This document shows, in pieces, positions 22,601 to 34,445 of a DNA stretch of 64,000 nt. The DNA lies in the NCBI GenBank assembly GCA_008638375.1, contig CM018048.1, positions 54,661,847 through 54,725,846 on the forward strand. Direction: 5' to 3'. Both the position numbers and the translations under genes were made by a program. The DNA is from Nyssa sinensis (taxonomy: Eukaryota > Streptophyta > Magnoliopsida > Cornales > Nyssaceae). Numbering within the stretch: the first letter of the stretch is position 1; every line of letters starts with the position of its first letter. Under the pieces are notes generated by a model. It worked only from the letters and a program-made list of their open reading frames with translations, had not been told where the DNA came from and made no database searches.

Positions 22601-24240
22601 TTGTTAAGCCATTTCATTTATCTTTATCCATAATTGTCTTTTGGCAACACTATCATTATGTCTATAGACCATAGTAAATCCAAATCTCATATTATTGCCT
22701 TTAATATCAACTTCGCAAAAAATAACTTGATCATATGATTTAACAACATTTAGAGTTACATTTTGACCATTCCATCCCACCCATAATTTACTAACACCAA
22801 GATCCTGCCTATTGTGAGCTAGATTCCAACTAGGAATACTTTTATTCTACATACTAAATTAATATTTTCTAATCTCACTTTAGTTTCCATAGTTTCTATA
22901 ATACAAGGCTCTCGAGAGCCTACAACCTTCCTTATTTCTTTATATATACTTTAAAGGATTGTTAAGTCCTCTAATGTTCTAGGCTACAATTTTAATCAAT
23001 TGTTCTGATAAGTCCCTTGTCAGGGTCATTCCCCATTTTTCATTCCTTTCCCTTTCTCATTTTCAACACTTATAGTACTAACATTTGTGCTAGAAGACTT
23101 ACTCACAGATTTGGCATTTGAAGCTTGGTTTGCAATCTGAATTATCTCTCATGTTGCTTGCATCCCTTCTTTTGTATTATGTTGTTGCATTTCATCATCT
23201 AGTTGCAATGTTGTATAAAAACTCTTCTCTTCTAATATGTTGTCCCTATGGGTTGAAGATCTACCACATTCCCTTCATTTGAGTTTTGAACAATGGCTCC
23301 CATTCCATTAATTTTTTTTCATTTTCCCCTTATTCTTTCATTCATGTCTCTACTTAGCTTCAGTCCCAGTCCCTATGTTATTTGGATCCTAAACTGTGCC
23401 TGATGTTGCCCCATTACCATCTTCTTGATTTTTCTGTAATGTTTTTACCTCTTCATGCTTTTGTTCCTCCTTTGGTTTCCAATCCTTCTTCTCTTCTCCC
23501 ATTATTATTACTCTTATTCCACATTGTTCGTCCTTTTGTCCATATCTATGACATTTAGTGTAAGTGTGAGGGACCCAGTTATATACAATTTTTTGTCAAA
23601 ACACATTACCCTCACAGTCTTGAACCGTCACCTAATCAAGGAGATCCTTTCCAATTTCCACTTCAACACACAATCTTGCTTAATGAAGTCTATCTTTTGC
23701 AGTTTTTCAATAAACAAAGGTCTGCTAATAATCGCTGCTATTCGATCTACTAAATGACATTCCTAACCACATGTTTAATTTGAGATGAGGGAGTGTAATC
23801 CATATTGGTAGAGAAGTCAATTCTTCCTTTTCTGTATAGAACTTAGAAGTCTAGGGCTTCAGAATCAATGGTTTACTTTCTATTGACCAAGGCTCCTCAT
23901 CCATGAACTTGATTTTGTCTTAAATTTGGTTAAATTCAAATAAGAACATACATTCTTTCAAAAAGTGAAGTTGCACGTATCCATATTCTTCTAGAATTTT
24001 TGAATAAAGCTCGCCATCTTTTTAAAGGTAATCTTTGTTCCCAAAACATATCCAATTGGAGAGTTCTCCCGTCTGGAAAGGGCACTCACCACATCAGGCT
24101 TTCTTATCAATGATTTCATCTTCCTTTGTTGCTTTTTTGGTTTGAAATATTGCAATTGAAGCCCATTTTCTTCAATCTTCAAATATGCCTAGCAGTAATT
24201 TTTGTTTACTCAATTAAACCCTAAAAATACAAATTTGAAA
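19668..24240 (-). mobile_element. Decayed L1-type LINE, nearly full length
   Basis: On the minus strand the remains run in the usual order. ORF1 traces lie near 23500-23900 ('VDRIAAIISRPLFIEKLQK'). The endonuclease is near 22940-22560 ('NIRGLNNPLK', 'CIIETMETKVRLENI', 'WGDFNIIRFSN'). Reverse transcriptase is near 21370-20850 ('NQDAFIPVKSITDNVLLMQ', 'CAVKIDLIKDYDSLN', 'GIRDLRQRDPLFLYMF', 'LLMFVDDLFLM'), and the region before zf-RVT is near 19990-19750 ('LPKS-GGLGV', 'NRALMLKHLW'). Stops occur throughout, so it is a dead element. A solo LTR (20022-20554) splits it, and the 3' end is missing where the copia LTR begins. Confidence 0.8.
20022..20554 (-). repeat. Solo LTR (533 bp) inserted in the LINE
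   Basis: On the minus strand it starts TGATGCAGTACGC and ends CGCAGTACATCA, so its ends form an imperfect inverted repeat. The LINE reading before it ends at 'FFLR-' and resumes after it with 'KGIDRILRNFLWKRL', which fits one continuous conserved segment. The flanking five bases match at only three positions, so the insertion is old. A possible TATA, 'CTTATAAATATG', lies near 20225 on the minus strand. Confidence 0.65.
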
Positions 24241-24639
24241 AAAATTAAAAAAAAATATTATGAACACAAAAATAATTAGGAGTCATTTTTTCTTGATAGG
24301 AGGACTCCTCAAGATGAATATGAAAGAATAGAAATGCTTGCTCTTTAGTACGGGTTGCAAGAATGTGATTCGTCAGTTGGATTAGTTATCGCCAATTAGG
24401 GCTAGTCTGGTTGATAATTCATGACGTCTCCTAATAGGGAAGTCATCAGTTCTACTCTCTCTCTCCCCACTAGAAGGAGATGTGTAGTTTATTTCTTCCT
24501 CCCAATTTTGGTCTGAGTTTTATTTCTTTAATTGTTACAATTTGTTGGGTTCTTGGTTTCCTAAGATCTAGAATTAAGACTCTTAGGTTTATAAAATAAT
24601 GATTGTATAATATACCTTTCATTTAAAAAAAATTAAATT
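24241..24639. other. AT-rich DNA, possible LINE leader
   Basis: No frame of interest is seen. The part nearest 24240 may be the 5' untranslated part of the LINE read on the minus strand, but nothing in the sequence proves it. Confidence 0.35.
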
Positions 24640-24845
24640 AGTTGTAAGTATGCTAGTATCACAACCCATTGTAACCCCTAGCCATTAACCTTTCTTTGAA
24701 ATAATCCACCTCACCATTTGGCATGTATCCAGAATTATTTAACCTATAAACTTTGTCTTCATGTCCCTTTTCACATAATATGCATGTTGTTTAACATAAA
24801 CTTCTTCAACCACTCCATTTAAGAACAAAGAAAAAATTCTCAATC
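24640..24845 (-). mobile_element. Rearranged copia reverse transcriptase scrap
   Basis: On the minus strand, 'FLFLNGVVEEVYVKQHAYYV' (about 24830-24770) and 'HEDKVYRLN' match the copia motifs that normally follow the 'YKARLVAKGY' motif. Here the latter, seen as 'GEVDYFKERLMARGY', comes after them near 24700-24660. The order is therefore inverted relative to an intact enzyme, pointing to rearrangement or a join of two fragments. Confidence 0.5.
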
Positions 24846-26553
24846 ATATGCTAACTCTGAAGGCAAAGCAAGTTGGTAGGCTACTGGCCCAACCCTTCAT
24901 ATAATCCTAAAAGGTCCAATGTATCTCAGCCCTAGCTTTCCCCTCTTTCCAAACCTCACTACACCCTTCATGGGTGATACCTTCAAGAACACGTAATCAC
25001 CTACTCCGAACTTCAACTCTCGTCTGTAAGCATTAGCATAGCTCTTCTGTCTGCTCTGAGTCGCTAGTAGATGCTGTCTGATCAGCTGTAGCTTCCCTGT
25101 AGTTTGTTCCACTATCTTTGGCCCATAAAGCTTCCTCTCACCCACCTCTGTCCAACACAGGGGTGATCGGCACTTCCTACCATATAATGCTTCATATGGC
25201 ACTATACCAATACTAGCTTGAAAGCTATTATTGTAAGTGAACTCTACTAGTGGCAACTGATCTTCCCAACTCCCCTTGAAGTCTATGACACGGAACTGTA
25301 ACAAGTCCTCTAGAGTCTATATTATCCTCTCTGACTGTCCGTCAGTCTCGGAATGATACACCGTGCTAAGACTCAGTTCCGTGCCCATAGCTCACTGTAG
25401 ACCTCTCCAAAATCGTGATACAAATCGTGGATCATGATCAGATATGATTGATACCGGGACTCCATGAAGTCTAACAATCTCTCTGATGTACAACTCTGCT
25501 AGTTGCTTCAAAGTCTGTGTCGTCTTTGTTGCCAAAAAATGAGCTATCTTGGTCAGTTTGTTAACAATGACCCAGATAGAATCACTCCATCTCGATGTCT
25601 TTGGCAACCCTGACACGAAGTCCATCGTAATGTGTTCCCACTTCCACTCGAGTATAGTTAGAGACTACAGAAGTCCTCCAGGCTTCTGATGCTTTACCTT
25701 GATCTGCTGGCACTTGGCACATCGTGCTATATACTCAGCTATGTCACGTTTCATCCCATACCACCAATAAGTGCTTCTGATGTTGTGATACATCTTGGTG
25801 CTCCTTGGATGCAAGGCAAACCTCACACTTGTGCCTCATGAAGGATCTCTCTTCTCAGCTCTAGCACATCGGGTTCACAGATTCTGCCTTGATAGCATAA
25901 CATCCCTTCTCACACTGAAAACTCAGAGTCTATGTCTGACTCAGCCTCCTGACAAAGCTTAGCCAGCTTCTCATCCTGAATCTGCTGATCCCTGATCCTG
26001 TCCACAATCGATAGACCGACTCTGATGTTGGCACACAATGCCTCAGAGCTGGGCAGAACTATCTCTATCTTCATATCCTCCAAGTCTCTCAGTATCTCTG
26101 TCTGAGTGGTCAACAAGCAAGCTACACTTCCTGATGACTTCCTACTAAAAGCGTCAACTACCACGTTTGCCTTCCCTAAGTGGTACTGTATGCTGAGCTT
26201 GTAGTCCTTTATCAATTCTAACCAATGACGCTGTCTCATGTTGAGCTCCTTTTGTGTAAACAGATACTTGAGGCTTTTATGGTCAGTAAAAATCTCGCAC
26301 GTGGTTCCATATAAGTAATGCCTCCATATTTTCAAGGCGAAGACAATAGCTACTAGCTCAAGGTCGTGTGTCAGGTAGTTCCTCTCATGTGACCTCAACT
26401 GCTGTGAAGCATATGCTACTACCCTTTCACTCTGCATCAATACACATCCCAAGCCCTTCAGTAAGGCATCACTATAGATCACAAATCCCTCGGTTCCATC
26501 TGGCATGGTCAAGATCAGAGTTGTAACTAATCAGTCCTTCAGCTCTTGGAAGT
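24846..26553 (-). pseudogene. Tekay-type Ty3/gypsy pol relic, RNase H to integrase C-terminus
   Basis: Reading leftward on the minus strand: RNase H near 26530-26080 ('[15 protein letters not shown]', '[21 protein letters not shown]', '[11 protein letters not shown]', '[19 protein letters not shown]'), a zinc-binding integrase start near 25860-25680, an integrase core near 25620-25390 ('MDFVSGLPKT', 'ADRLTKIAHF'-like segment, 'ISDHDPRF'), then 'YNNSFQASIGIVPYEALYG', 'RKCRSPLCWTEVGE' and a C-terminal stretch ending 'GPVAYQLALPSELAYD' at about 24846. The 'YGRKCRSP-CW-EVGE' signature is typical of Tekay/Del chromoviruses. Frameshifts and stops show it is dead. The 5' part continues at 30897 beyond an inserted LTR. 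Confidence 0.85.
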
Positions 26554-26928
26554 TGTCACGCCCCGAATTCCAGCGAACCCGTGGCGCAATTGACGAGACG
26601 AAAGGAAAATAAAATAATAAAAAAATAAAAGACAACCTAACGGATTCAACTCAAAACTTACATTTATTTCCTTCAATGTATATCCATGTAAAGCACGATT
26701 AATAAAAACATTCAACATGTCATTCGGGCTTAAGCCCTTATACAATATCAATACATCTCGAAATATGCTCCCAAGGGCCAAGATCATTCTAAGCTCATGT
26801 CTTCTCCACTCTGCAAGACTTCCTCAAGTCTCGAGTGCCAGGAACGTCATCTGTGGAGAGTTATCCCACGTATGGGTCAGCTCAACTGCTGGTATGATAT
26901 AATGTTATTGCAAGGAACAAAATTAAAG

Positions 26929-27440
26929 GCGTGGCATGTACAAGTGTATAGTTATTTCTATATGTCATTCAATATCATCCATACAACGTGCTTGCAATAA
27001 TCTACATGTCATCCAACTCATTAATATAATATAAGACGTGGCATGTGCAAGTGTACATTTATCTCTACATGCATCCTAAATCATTCATGCAAAGTGCTAG
27101 TAACAATCTACATGTCATCCAACTCATTAATATAATTTAAGACGTGGCATGTGCAAGTTTACATTTATCTCTACATGCATCCTAAATCATTCATGCAACG
27201 TGCTAGTAACAATCTACATGTCATTCAACTCATTAATATAATTTAAGACGTGGCATGTGCAAGTGTACATTTATCTCTACATGCATCCTAAATCATTCAT
27301 GCAACGTGCTAGTAACAATCTACATGTCATCCAACTCATTAATATAATTTAAGATGTGGCATGTGCAAGTGTACATTTATCTCTACATGCATTCTAAATC
27401 ATCTATGCAATATGATAACAATAATCCACATGCCTTCCAA
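26929..27440. repeat. Five-unit ~106-bp minisatellite in the solo LTR
   Basis: Units begin near 26929, 27034, 27141, 27248 and 27354 with 'G-GTGGCATGTGCAAGTG' and continue through 'CATTTATCTCTACATGCAT', 'AACGTGCTAGTAACAATCT' and 'CATCCAACTCATTAATATAA'. The central units are almost identical and the outer ones have drifted. Confidence 0.88.
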
Positions 27441-27649
27441 ATCATTCATACCATGTAATAGCAATAATCTACATAACATCCAAGTTATCTATGAAATGTA
27501 GTAACAATGCCCATGAAACACCCACACAACTCAATGCCACAACCATGCCAACTCTATGCCATGTTCATGTCAACTCATGTAATGTAATGTCATGTAATGT
27601 CCCTTCACGGATCGCTCCCGTTGGTTCGGGTACCAAATACAATGTCATG

Positions 27650-27828
27650 TCCATGTCTCGTTTTTGAAACACATCCGATGGAAGCTAAGTACTATGTCTC
27701 ATTTTCAGAACACATCTAATGGAAGCTGAGTACCATGTCTCATTTTCAGAACACATCTGATGGAAGCCGAGTACCATATCTCGTTTTCAGAACACATCTG
27801 ATGGAAGCTGAGTACCATGTTTGGCACC
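27650..27828. repeat. Four-unit ~49-bp minisatellite in the solo LTR
   Basis: The phrase 'TCAGAACACATCTGATGGAA' followed by 'GC-GAGTACCATGTCTC' recurs four times with few changes. It is a separate array from the 106-bp one. Confidence 0.88.
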
Positions 27829-28938
27829 ATGTGCTCAACCCAGACTATGCTTTCAATGCATCACACTATGCCAATATGCCTTAATTCCATCATGCAATAA
27901 TACAATCTCAGATAAGCAATTTTACCAACACATAGAGTATGCCTTTAAACAATGTTTTCTACTTAAAGCAATCACAACATCTGAATAACAAAACATCTTC
28001 CACATGAATGTATGTAATACACGATCAACGAAAATACATACACAAGCCACGTGTTCACAATCTTAACAACTCCCCAAAAATATAGATCACGTACAACCTA
28101 ACACATAGAACAAATCTTATCTCCGTAGAGCAGCAAGAAGCACGTAAGCAACGTAAACAATCAACTCACGATTTTTTTTTTTAAAACAACATTCCTTATG
28201 TGATTTTTTTCTAACATCAAACAAATAATTATATGATTCATTCAATCAACATGCAAATCATTCCTAAACTTAATTCTATTCCTTACTTAGCACAATACAC
28301 CATACCTGATGAGTCAGTCTCAACTCAGAAAGACGTACTCGTAGTGTAGCAGAACTACAGTGAAAATACAAAAGGTCAGACCACCTTCTCCTTGCCTTTC
28401 CGTGTTCCTAAAATCATGAAATACAACTTAGTTCAATTGCTACTTGAATTATGCTATTCATCAAATTTTATGTCTTCATTTTATAAGTTTCTATTTTGCC
28501 AAATTAAACTCTACTGTTGAGTCCGGAACGTCGAAAAAAGTAGGTTGAGGCTTTCGTGGAATTCAATTCGAACATCCGAGCCAAAAAGAGCAAAATTGTC
28601 ATTTTGCACTTTTACGGGTTTTCATTTCTCAAGACCTCTCCTTGTAAATCGGACTCCACAGTTGAGTCTAGAATGTTCGAGATAATAAGATTTTACTGTT
28701 TTTTTACTCAAATCGAGGTTCGTTTGACTGGGTTTTGACTTAGGGGCAATTTGGTAATTTTTAAGGGTTCCATGGGTCTTTTATTTTTTGGGACCTCATA
28801 TTGGGTCACGGACCTCACCGTTGGTCTTAGTAGGTCCAAGATAGTAAGAAAACATATATGACTTGTCATATTTGGGCTTCAGGCCATTTTGGAGCATTAA
28901 ATTTAATTAAATTTAATTTGTAAAACGGAATAAAGTAT

Positions 28939-29910
28939 AATATATATATATATATATATATATATTAATTGCATATATGGACACAGGAGTGTCCTGTCCG
29001 AACGGTTCCACACGCTCACCCCCACGCACCCCACTCTGTTTCAAAACTCGACAACCTCACTCCCCCACCCTTTTTTTTCTTTTTCTTTTTTTTTTTTCAT
29101 TGTCCTCAATACGGTTGGGCCAATCAGGCCCAATCTCCCTCTTTAAAATTAAACAGGCCCAAAGGCCATTTGAACCCCAAACAGCCCAACACCCTTTTTT
29201 TTAAATTAATCAAACCCAACCCAATGCTTAATTTAAAACATACCCAAGCCCCATTTCACATAACAGGCCCAACCTGTTCCTGCACCCCCCACGATTTTCC
29301 AACCGGTAGCCGGTCGTCTTCCCCGGCAGAATCCCGGCCATCTCGCCGAAAAAATCCATGGTTTTTCATATGTTTAACCTCCAAAAATTTCGGTTTTTAT
29401 ACCAGATTGATCCGCAAACCTTGGGGAACCTATTAGGACAGTTTCAAACCTCAAAGATGCTCGGTTTCCGACACTCATCTCGGTTTTTCCGGTGTTGCAC
29501 CGGCGAGAGAATAACCAGTTATAAAATGGTCATTTCAACACCATTCTCCTTCATTTTTGTTGCGTTGGGTTCCTGTTTAGATCTCCTATTCATTTGCAGG
29601 TTCCAAACAATGTTTGTTTTTACTTAAAAATTCCGAATCATAAACCCACTTTCTGAAATCTGTAACTTTTTATTTTTATCTCATTTTTGTTAATCTTTTT
29701 CAGCGATTCTCTTTGCATTGCTTCCCATTTTTCATGCTTCACAACTACTACCATCTAAATGGTTATCATGCAGAAAAAAAAAAAATCATGCATATAAAGA
29801 GAGTTTTAAAGAGAGAAAATAAACGATTAGTTCTTACCAACATTCTGGTTCTCTCCCTCTGGTTTGAGCTCCTGGTTCAAGCTCCTTAGGCTCCTTCCTC
29901 CTTTCTAGAA

Positions 29911-29949
<39 letters not shown>

Positions 29950-30144
29950 TTCTTTTTGATTTTTGATTTTTTTTTCTTTCTCTCTCTAACCCAACGATCA
30001 CATTCATATACACAAAGATATACACACTCTCTCACGCCAACTCCTACCACAACCACCGTCCTCCATCCCTTTTCTGACCTCTCCTGTTCAAGCCACCCTA
30101 TTCTCCACCACAAGCAACTTTGCATTAAATGCAAAGTTGACTTG

Positions 30145-30183
<39 letters not shown>

Positions 30184-30560
30184 CATCAGCCACACTTCAC
30201 ATACGACCGCTGGCATGCACACACCCACTCTCACGGCTGTTCACCAGCAGTACATTTATACATGTATATAAGTATAATATTTAAATGTTTTATACACATA
30301 TATATATATGTATATACACACACATTACATACATACATGTACACTTACTGTTCACACACATCTCATATATATATATATATATTTGTCTATATACATATAT
30401 ATTTAAATACATTAAATATATACATATATACATATGCATATAACATACATGTAATATATATATATATATATACACACATGTTCCACCATATACACTTACA
30501 CATACATAATACACATATTATACATGTACATATATATATTTCCATACACGTATGTATATA
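28939..30560. repeat. Low-complexity part of the solo LTR: TA, CT and TATATG-type runs
   Basis: (TA)n runs lie at about 28939-28964 and 30146-30178, a CT run at about 29915-29948, and a long TA/CA/TG-rich tract at 30240-30560. The open frames read through these runs (Tyr-Ile rich) are artefacts of composition. Confidence 0.85.
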
Positions 30561-30896
30561 TTAAACTTTGGGCACGTACACATACACTCATATTTCACGG
30601 CCTATACTTATACACGTAACGTATGCATGCATGAAAATGCGTGCACACACGCATTACGAGATATGGTCCTAAGTTGCTCGGGTGTCGCCTGTACTGACTA
30701 CTCAAAACAAATCAGTTCATACCTCAAATCGTTTAGTCTATAAAATATCCCGACGTAGAGCCCTAACAGCTCGGGTTACTTGGGTACTATACAACTTAGC
30801 TGGTCTATCTCGGTTTACGTGCCATGTTCCAGTTCATGGTACTACAGTCCTATTAGCGAAACGAAAAATTTATCCTCAATTTTTCATGTCTCTACA

Positions 30897-33437
30897 GAAG
30901 CTCTCCTCTCGCTCCTCTATCCAGACAAATGGAACATCTTTCCTGGTCAACTGTGTGATTGGCGTAGCTATTTTCGAGAAGTCTTTGACAAACCTTTTGT
31001 AATAGCCAGCCAATCCCATAAAACTTCGCACTTCCGTGACACTGGTTGGCCGAGGCCAATCCACGACTGCCTCGATCTTCTGAGAATAGACAGAGACCCC
31101 CTCTTTGCTAATCACATGCCCCAGAAATGCTATGCTAGGGAGCCAGAACTCACACTTATTTAGCTTAGCGTACAATTTTTGCTCCCCTAACTTTAGTAAA
31201 ACCTTCCTCAAATGTACTTCATGCTCCTCCTGGTTGCCTCGATCTTCTGAGAATCGACAGAGATCCCCTATTTGCTAATCACATGCCCCAGAAATGTTAT
31301 GCTAGGGAGCCAGAACTCACACTTATTCAGCTTAGTGTACAATTTCTGCACCCCTAACTTCAGTAGAACCTTCCTTAAATGTACTTCATGCTCCTCCTAG
31401 TTCTTGGAATAAACCAAGATGTCATCTATGAACACGATCATGAAGTCATTTAGATATGGCTTGAAAACCCTGTTCATCAGATCCATGAATGCAGCAGGGG
31501 CATCAGTGACTCCAAATGGCATCACTAGGAACTCAAAATGGCCAGAGCGGGTTCTAAAAGTCGTATTCTTAATATCTGTAGTCATACCTTTAACTGATGG
31601 TACTCGGACCTCAAATCGATCTTAGAGAAGACTTGTGTTCCCTTCAATTGGTCGAAGAGATTATCTATCCTTGGCAGAGGGTATCGGTTCTTGATGGTGA
31701 CCTTATTCAGCTCACGGTTATCAACACATAACCGCATGGTCCCATCTTTCTTCTTCACAAACAACACCGGGACACCCCACGGTGAAGAACTAGGTCTGAT
31801 GAAGCCCTTATCTAACAGATCCTGTAACTGCAGCTTCAACTCCTTCAGCTCTGTCGGTGCCATACAATAAGGATTCCTGGATATCGGGAAGGTACCTGGC
31901 TGTACATTAATAATAAACTTTATCTCTCTATCCACAGGCATTCTTGGCAAGTCATCTAGAAAGACCTTGGGAAACTCCCTCACAATGGGAATCTGCTCTA
32001 ACGATGGTTGTTGTGAGCGAGTGTCCATAACACTACATAAGAACCCATGGCATCCCTTACGTAACAAACGTCTAGCCTGGATAGAGGATGCAAAATAAGG
32101 AGGGGTAGTTACACCCGTCCCATTGAACTGGATGCTCGGACAACCTGGTCTTTGTACACTGACTGTTTTAGCCACGCAATTTATATATACATGATTCGCG
32201 GCCAACCAGTCCATACCGAGTATAAGATCAAAACTATAAATGTCTAACGGTATCAGATCGGCTAATAAATGTAAGTTTCCAATCTATACCTTACATGCTC
32301 GATATACAGTATTGCTACATAATGACTCTTCTAATAGCATAGAAATGGTTAACATGTAACCTAAGGGTATTATTTCTATGTTTAGCTTAGCTGCAAATAC
32401 TGGTGCTATAAATGAATGTGTGGAGCCAGTATCAAATAGTACTCTAGCATACTGTGAACAAATCCAAAGAATACTTGCGACTACTGATGTTGTAGCCTGT
32501 GTATCTCCAGGTGTTAGTGAGAAAACCCTCCCTGAGCATTGTGGCTTAGCTCTCTGTCCACCACCTCGAGTCTGTGCTCCAGCTGCAGTAATAACTACTA
32601 AGGTAGATAAAGTACTAGCCGTACTCCCAACTGATTGGCTCTTTTGGGGGCAGTTGGTCTTGAAGTGCCCTTCTTAGCCACAAGAGTAACAGGCACGGGA
32701 GTTCGTTTGACATGGCCCTCGATGATGTCTCTAGCAGGTGGGGCACTAGGCTACGCCTCTATCAGTAAAATCGACCCCTAATGGTCTGAGTCCAGCATTC
32801 CTAGGTCCTGCTCCTAGCTGAGTGAAAGAAGGTCCTATCCCTCTGCTCTAACTCCCTGCTGGCCCTCTACTCTGACTCCTTGCTAGCCTTGGGGCTGGCT
32901 AATTCCTTCCTGGCCTCGGGGCTGGGTTTGCCCTTCTCTTGGCAAACTCTTCGCCACTCAACTCGATGATTTTCGCAGTACTCACCACTTTATTGTAAAT
33001 GGTTCACTGCAGGGGTTTAACCATGTCCCTGGTGTTCCATCGTAGTCCGCCCTCGAACTTGCAGGCTCTTGCATGCTCGTCCTCGAAGATAACAAGGAGC
33101 AAATCTAACCAGTTGGGTGAACCTGGCCTCGTACTCCTCTACTGTCGAGTTCCCTTGCTGTAGAATAAGAAAATCTGTGACTCTTTGATCCTTGACTTCT
33201 TGGGGGAAGTACTTTTCGTTAAAGAACACTGTGAATCACTCCCAAGTCATCTGAGGCTCTCTGGACTTCTCTAGCAACCACCACTCATGGGCTACTCCCC
33301 TGAAAGTGAAAGTGGCGAAGGCCACCTTCTGCACCTCGGTATAGGTCATAATATCAAAAATCCTCTCCATCTCAAGCCGCCACTCTTCGGCTGCAGTGGG
33401 GCCTTTAGTACCATCGAATGTAGATGGCCGCAGTGCC
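30897..33437 (-). pseudogene. Tekay-type gypsy relic, gag to reverse transcriptase
   Basis: Reading leftward on the minus strand from 33437: gag ('LRPSTFDGTKGPTAAEEW', 'FRGVAHEWW', 'FFNEKYFPQEVKDQR', 'STVEEYEARFTQL'); a zinc knuckle near 32680 (CYSC then GHFKTNC, with one stop inside); protease near 32440 ('FDTGSTHSFIAP') and 32230 ('[16 protein letters not shown]'). Reverse transcriptase runs from about 31980 ('[16 protein letters not shown]', '[19 protein letters not shown]', '[15 protein letters not shown]'), with '[12 protein letters not shown]' near 31400, 'KLNKCEFWLPSIAFLGHVIS' and 'FMGLAGYYKRFVKDFSK'. It is broken by stops, a 167-bp tandem duplication (31068-31401) and, at its 5' side, a CACTA element. 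It joins 24846-26553 once the solo LTR is removed. Confidence 0.87.
31068..31401. repeat. 167-bp tandem duplication inside the gypsy reverse transcriptase
   Basis: 'TGCCTCGATCTTCTGAGAAT' begins at 31068 and again at 31235, and the two units stay in register to 'CTTCATGCTCCTCCT'. The unit is not a multiple of three, so it breaks the reading frame. The units differ at roughly ten positions, so the event is old. Confidence 0.9.
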
Positions 33438-34010
33438 CACTACAGGAAAAGGCACTATTAGCGACGCACACGTGAGACGCTAATGGTAGCAAAATGTGTC
33501 ACTAAAGATCTTTAGCGATGCACACATGGGCACCGCTAAAGGCATCGTAAATAGTTATGTCGCCAACACTATTAGCGACGTACAAACCTGTATGCGTCGC
33601 TAAAGGTAACTATTAGCGACGCTCACATTGTGTTGCTAATAATTAAGCATGAGTGTCGCAAACACTACACACAAACGCAATGGGCTTCGCTAAAGGTTTT
33701 CATTTGCGACGCTCAATGTGCGTCGCTAATGGTAGCTTTTAGCTACGCACACTGTGTGCGTCGCTAATGGTAGCGTTTAGCTACGCACACTATGTGCGTA
33801 GCTAATTGTAACCTTTAACGACTGCACAATGTGCGTAGCTAAAGGTTACTATTAGCGACGCTCAGTGTGCGTAGCTAAAGGTTACCATTAGCGACGCTTC
33901 GTGTGCGTCGCTAATAGTGTATTGGTATGCTTTAGCGATAAATGTGAAGCGTCGCTGTAAATTTATTTCTTTGCTTTTAGCGACACCTTTGTTTGCGTCG
34001 CTAAAAGTTT
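33438..34010. mobile_element. CACTA (En/Spm-like) left end with subterminal repeats
   Basis: It begins CACTACAGGAAAAGG, the CACTA terminal signature, right inside the gypsy gag. The next ~570 bp hold more than a dozen short motifs in both orientations, with cores 'TTAGCGACGC' and 'GCGTCGCTAA' (or 'GCGTAGCTAA'). Such dense inverted subterminal motifs are the transposase-binding region of this superfamily. The 3-bp target duplication would be GCC (33435-33437), but the right end is not found, so it cannot be checked. Confidence 0.88.
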
Positions 34011-34445
34011 TTTTTTTTAACCATATTTGCTTTGTTTTATTTATTGTTTTATTCATGTTTAAACTTGTATCAATCATCCTGATATACAATAAAATCCAAA
34101 CATTCTGAAGTAAACTATATTAAAAAAGAAAAATACATTCATATATATATATATATATTATACTAATTACGTACATTTGTAAAAGTACAATTTAACAATA
34201 AATAGAAAAATAAAAAATTGTCTTAAAAAATGTAACTACAGCTGTCCATGAAAAGGAAAAAAAATAAATAAAAATAATAAGTCCCGATGCAAAACATAAA
34301 TACGGCGGCATAATAATCCCGATCAATCTGAAATAAAAATCAAATGATATATATTAGAACAATTATTAAATATATATGAACATAGAATGTTAATAGTTTT
34401 TTTTTTTTTTTTGTATGCATAAATAGAAAGAACGGCATAAAAGTA
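34011..34445. other. AT-rich spacer inside the CACTA element
   Basis: It lies between the subterminal repeats and the minisatellite. A (TA)n run is near 34142-34158. No coding sequence is recognised. Confidence 0.5.

Larger units (their letters stand above)
26554..30896 (-). repeat. 4.34-kb solo LTR inside the gypsy pol relic
   Basis: On the minus strand it reads TGTAGAGACATG... to ...CGGGGCGTGACA. It sits between GAAGT (26549-26553) and GAAGC (30897-30901), a 5-bp target duplication with one change. Removing it and one duplicate joins the gypsy reading precisely (...EESF then QELKD...). The first and last few hundred bases share no repeat, so there are not two short LTRs inside. The '...GGGGCGTGACA' end is one I associate with long Tekay/Del LTRs. 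It carries its own tandem repeats and many microsatellites, and has no credible gene. Confidence 0.72.

Noticed and set aside
28969..29436. 155-codon frame in the solo LTR as a gene
   Set aside because: It crosses poly-T and C-rich simple sequence, has no recognised domain, and lies in LTR DNA.
30262..30564. Tyr/Ile/His-rich open frames in both strands
   Set aside because: These come from TATA/CATA microsatellite sequence inside the solo LTR.
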